Shown here: positions 60,760-64,000 of the stretch, piece after piece | Layout: the number at the start of each line of letters is the position of its first letter | How positions within the stretch are numbered: the stretch's first letter is position 1 | NCBI GenBank assembly: GCA_019787685.1 | Contig: JAHNUO010000017.1 | Span: forward strand, 1-64,000 | From: Chiua virens | Lineage: Eukaryota > Basidiomycota > Agaricomycetes > Boletales > Boletaceae | Length of the DNA stretch: 64,000 nt | Direction: 5' to 3' | Program-made: the position numbers and the translations under genes | Notes under the pieces: generated by a model | Databases searched by the model: none | What the model saw: the letters and a program-made list of their open reading frames with translations, nothing else | Told to the model about the DNA's origin: nothing

Positions 60760-63357
60760 AAATACATGCTATTCCAATTACATTGGTTTTTCACATCACA
60801 TCAGGGACAGGAGCTCAGCGATGGTAATTCGTATCCGATAATCCAATGCAGGCTTATCCGAGGTGGAGTGGGAACACCATCAAACACTTCACTGGGGACT
60901 GAACATCCCACGAGTGAGTTAACAGCCCTAACTTAGGATCTAGTCAGGAGTTCTCAAGAAAATTTTTATGACGATAAAGGATACGTATATAACGGATGCG
61001 GTGTTACCGCATCTGGTACTTGGCAATTGCAAAGTCGGCCTGAATGCTCGCAAGAAACATCCTGATCCTGTCTTTCCGAAAATGCTAAATGAAATCTGAA
61101 TCTGCGCTTGATGGCCGTCTTTCGCGCTGGGAACAGACCAGAGTCTCCACGTTGCTTTGAACCCGACTGCCAACACCTTTAGGCAGTACATATTTACATG
61201 TCGTTTCCACTCAACTCACATAGCGTGATCCCTGGACAACGCAGCAAAGCACAGTGACATTTGCTAATGAATCTTGATCGGCCGTCCCAGCGATGACATG
61301 CTATAGACCTATGTCCGTCTTGGTCCCTCCAGCATTCAAGGTATCGCCGATGGAGCAGACCCGACCAACGCAAACGCTGGATGATCAGCGCTCAGCCCTA
61401 GTGGTGAGTAGTGTCGAGAAGGTGCTCGATTTACTCACTGTCCACCATGACTTTGGCTCCTTACACTAACTCGGCGCTCGGCGCTGTCCTCCGCGGCGCC
61501 TGCGACCATGCTTGGGTGACCCTTCGGTTTCTTAGTAGAGGCTTACGAAAACTTGTTGATGACGGTCAGATGACCTGCCGCACATCCATACAGGGCCTTA
61601 TACTCCCTATCTCCAACCCCAAGGCGTTGCAGGCTGACCCTCTTTAAGGAAGTACTTGGACGGAACCAAAATATTTTATTATCGGTAACGTAACGTGGAA
61701 ACCACAGGTCGATTCAAGGGCAGAAAATGAGATGATATATCCCCCCTGGCCGCGGCAGCAACCCAAAAGGAAGATGCTTGCACGCACCTCACTTGCGGTC
61801 TGCCAGTAGGCAACACAATTTTTCATTGCCCTGGAACAGCCTCACCTCTTCTTCTCCTTCCCAGAACTTGGGCAGTCATTACGCACTCAATGGCTGCGTA
61901 GAATTTATCAGTATACGTGCAATGTCCGGCCACCCGACACATGTATCAATCCACAACCCCCTCATGGCCAGAAACGATCCCCATTGGCTTTAGTTTGCAA
62001 ACGGAAAAGGGATAAAACGATCCAACCAATCCGACGACACCACTGCGGTCCCTCATATATGAATTCCTACGCGGTCGCGGACTGGTCAGATGATACACGG
62101 CACCCATCTCCAATTGTCCATTGGAGCGCCAGAATCTCGACTGAGCGGATATTGAACTGCCGGGCTGTACGGGCTTCCAGAAGCTTTTCGAGGTACTACA
62201 TAAGTGCGACGGCGGTTCAGTAGCGAAGCAGCCTATCGAGCTCCACGCGATCATTGGGCAAGCTGATATGACCCCTTGCTGGCGACTACACTTCTGTAAC
62301 GCGCGGCATTCATAATGAAGACCCTAATACAAAGCATACGCGTCCACCTTCGCTTCCTGGCGCGCGGCAAGGCGCGCGGCAGGCTATGGGTAACAATACT
62401 ACACAGACGGTGCGTCACCCCGCATACAGCCTAAATATCTTGCACTTGTAGGCAAATTGCTGCTCTGCTGGAAAGCTTCTGCGGCGCCACCGTACGCTAC
62501 CAGAACGACGCTGTTCATTCGCCTCTTGTAGTGCGTGTGAGGATGGGCGCCTGTGCTCGGAACCTAGAGGGCCCGAGCACAGCGGCGACAAGCTGGAACC
62601 GGACGCGGCAGACATTCTAATGATCGAAAACGATCCGAATTTTTCATGCGTTATCTATCTGCCGAGTAATCGGCAACGGTGCAGCGTTTTTCTTGATGGG
62701 CTCAGAGATGACCTTCTAGACCCCTGGATCCCTTGGTAATCCTCCTGGCGTTTGAATAAAAATCAGGGTTATGACGTGGCTGAGTTCACAACTTAACTTT
62801 GTTCATAGGTTACTCGTTTCCCCATTTTCTAACACCACCCGCCCTGAATCAGTCACATACTTGATATGCCTTTTCTGGGTGTTTCACCGCGCGGCGGGTC
62901 AGTCTATCAATCATACCAAACCACGAGGCTGAGACAGGGTCTTTGCCTTTACCCAAAAGAAATGGCTTACGTACGTCATGGCTAAGGTTAACTTTTCTGA
63001 TGATGATCGCTCCCCTTCAAGCCGCGGCGTCTTAGCTTTTTTTCTTTTTTCCCTTTCAAAGTGCCTGATTCTGTGGAGATCACTCCGATAAGCTTCGAGA
63101 AAGTCTGGACTGCAACCCAGAAATATATGATTTTTGACGACGTTCGTTTGCCATCGGAACGCATTCTATTCATTCAATCAGATGTGTATAACAAATTTAA
63201 GTCAGACCAATTTGATGTGCTTCCGAATTACACACCCCCTCCACCCAGACGATCACATTACAGTGAAATTGAGTCCATGTCCATTATCAGCGTCGCGGGG
63301 CTATGTTTTCACACACGAGAACGCACGAGCTTGCTGACGAATCTTACGGAAGTAATT
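60760..63357. other. Long interval with no recognised gene
   Basis: About 2.6 kb of short frames without motifs. There is a GC-rich direct repeat of GGCGCGCGGCA-type words near 62355-62385 and a T-rich stretch near 63035-63055. The GATA gene's 3' UTR may occupy the right end. No transposon ends, RNA gene or open frame could be supported. Confidence 0.4.
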
Positions 63358-64000
63358 CTACCCCCTCCTCCCATGGTCTCCGAAATCACTCCTACGGTCC
63401 TGCGACCCATACGAGTCTTCATCTTCGCTTCCACCGCTAGAGATCGCAGTTGGTTCCTCTATGGGATGTTGTGAGCTCTGGCCACCATTATCACCTGTGC
63501 GTGACCGTGCCTCTCCCCTTGCCCTTTTTTTTAACTGGCAGAGTTGGAGACCGTCAGAATGTGCAAGAAGAGAGGGTTCCCCCTGTGACGTACAAGTTTG
63601 GCATACACGAGGCCGCAGGCATTGCACAGCGTTCTTGGACCTTGTTTACACCGTCAAGGCACACGCAACCGGGAATAAGATGACCAATGTGCTTACCGAG
63701 TGGTCCACGACGCCATTCAGGTGTTGATGTCGCGTTGCATCCGAGACATGTTTGACCCTCTTGTGCGTGTTCGTCGCCCTTCTGTGAACAACAAGCGAGG
63801 AGGGAAAAAGAAGGGTTATCGTATCCATCCCAGAATTGCATCCGCGGCACTAATTTACCTGTCGTTTTGACGCCGGCGCGTCCTTTTCTCCGCCACCCGC
63901 CGCAAGCCGACCATCGGGGTTTGATTGCGCGATCGCGGATTGCAGCATTTGCGCGCCAAAATTCGCGGACTGCAACATGCGTTCGATGGCTTCCGGCGAC
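63358..64000 (-). CDS. GATA-type zinc-finger protein, 3' part, 5' end outside the window
   Basis: The gene enters from the right end of the window. Readable exon: SPEAIERMLQSANFGAQMLQ, then an Asp/Gly-rich stretch ending KDAPASKRQ. After an intron, KGDEHAQEGQTCLGC starts the zinc finger. Joining the exons gives CLGCNATSTPEWRRGPLG then PRTLCNACGLVYAKL, a complete C-x2-C..C-x2-C GATA finger. A donor GTACGT after AKL leads to LKKRARGEARSRTGDNGG and a Ser/Asp-rich tail ending at 63358. This is a DNA-binding transcription factor. The short finger followed by a basic KKR segment resembles WC-2/NsdD-like fungal GATA factors, but without the N-terminus (for example a PAS domain) I cannot choose between them. 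Confidence 0.85.

Overview
The window is nuclear DNA of a filamentous basidiomycete, most likely an agaricomycete. Evidence: genes are split by many 41-75 bp introns. F-box proteins, a DUF6533-type membrane protein, a C2-NACHT-WD40 NLR and a Plavaka DNA transposon are also present, a typical agaricomycete mix. I do not name a genus. Exon models were made by hand from splice signals and conserved protein motifs, so boundaries I did not state explicitly are approximate.

Layout. 0-20.5 kb is an accessory region. Four apparently intact tandem copies and one remnant of a secreted FAD-linked (berberine-bridge-like) oxidoreductase lie on the minus strand. A DUF6533-like membrane protein sits between the second and third intact copies, and an F-box gene between the third and fourth. 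21-30 kb is mostly housekeeping: an RTC4-domain protein, an MFS transporter (divergent from RTC4), an HDDC2-like HD-domain 5'-deoxynucleotidase and an Sds3-like chromatin protein. 30-46 kb is again accessory: a decayed dienelactone hydrolase (DLH), a paralog of the F-box gene, an intact DLH, a large C2-NACHT-WD40 NLR and an NCS1 permease. 46.4-54.2 kb holds a third DLH gene whose first intron contains a complete 6.5 kb Plavaka element with 47 bp terminal inverted repeats, a transposase and a divergent accessory gene. 54.3-64 kb is housekeeping: ADE16/17 purine biosynthesis, SPT20 of SAGA, HGH1 (divergent from SPT20) and the 3' end of a GATA-type zinc-finger gene running off the window.

Most unusual observations. 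(1) From 38762 to 41490, covering the end of the NACHT-side exon, the whole WD40 array and about 250 bp past the stop codon, I find no CpG dinucleotide at all on a line-by-line read, although the coding DNA just upstream is CpG-rich. The reading frame is intact, with 14 near-identical 43-residue WD repeats (2 x 7 blades). (2) A Plavaka transposon sits inside a DLH intron and leaves both splice sites intact, so the host gene may still be expressed through a ~6.6 kb intron. (3) The two F-box paralogs share a GC-AG intron at the same codon.
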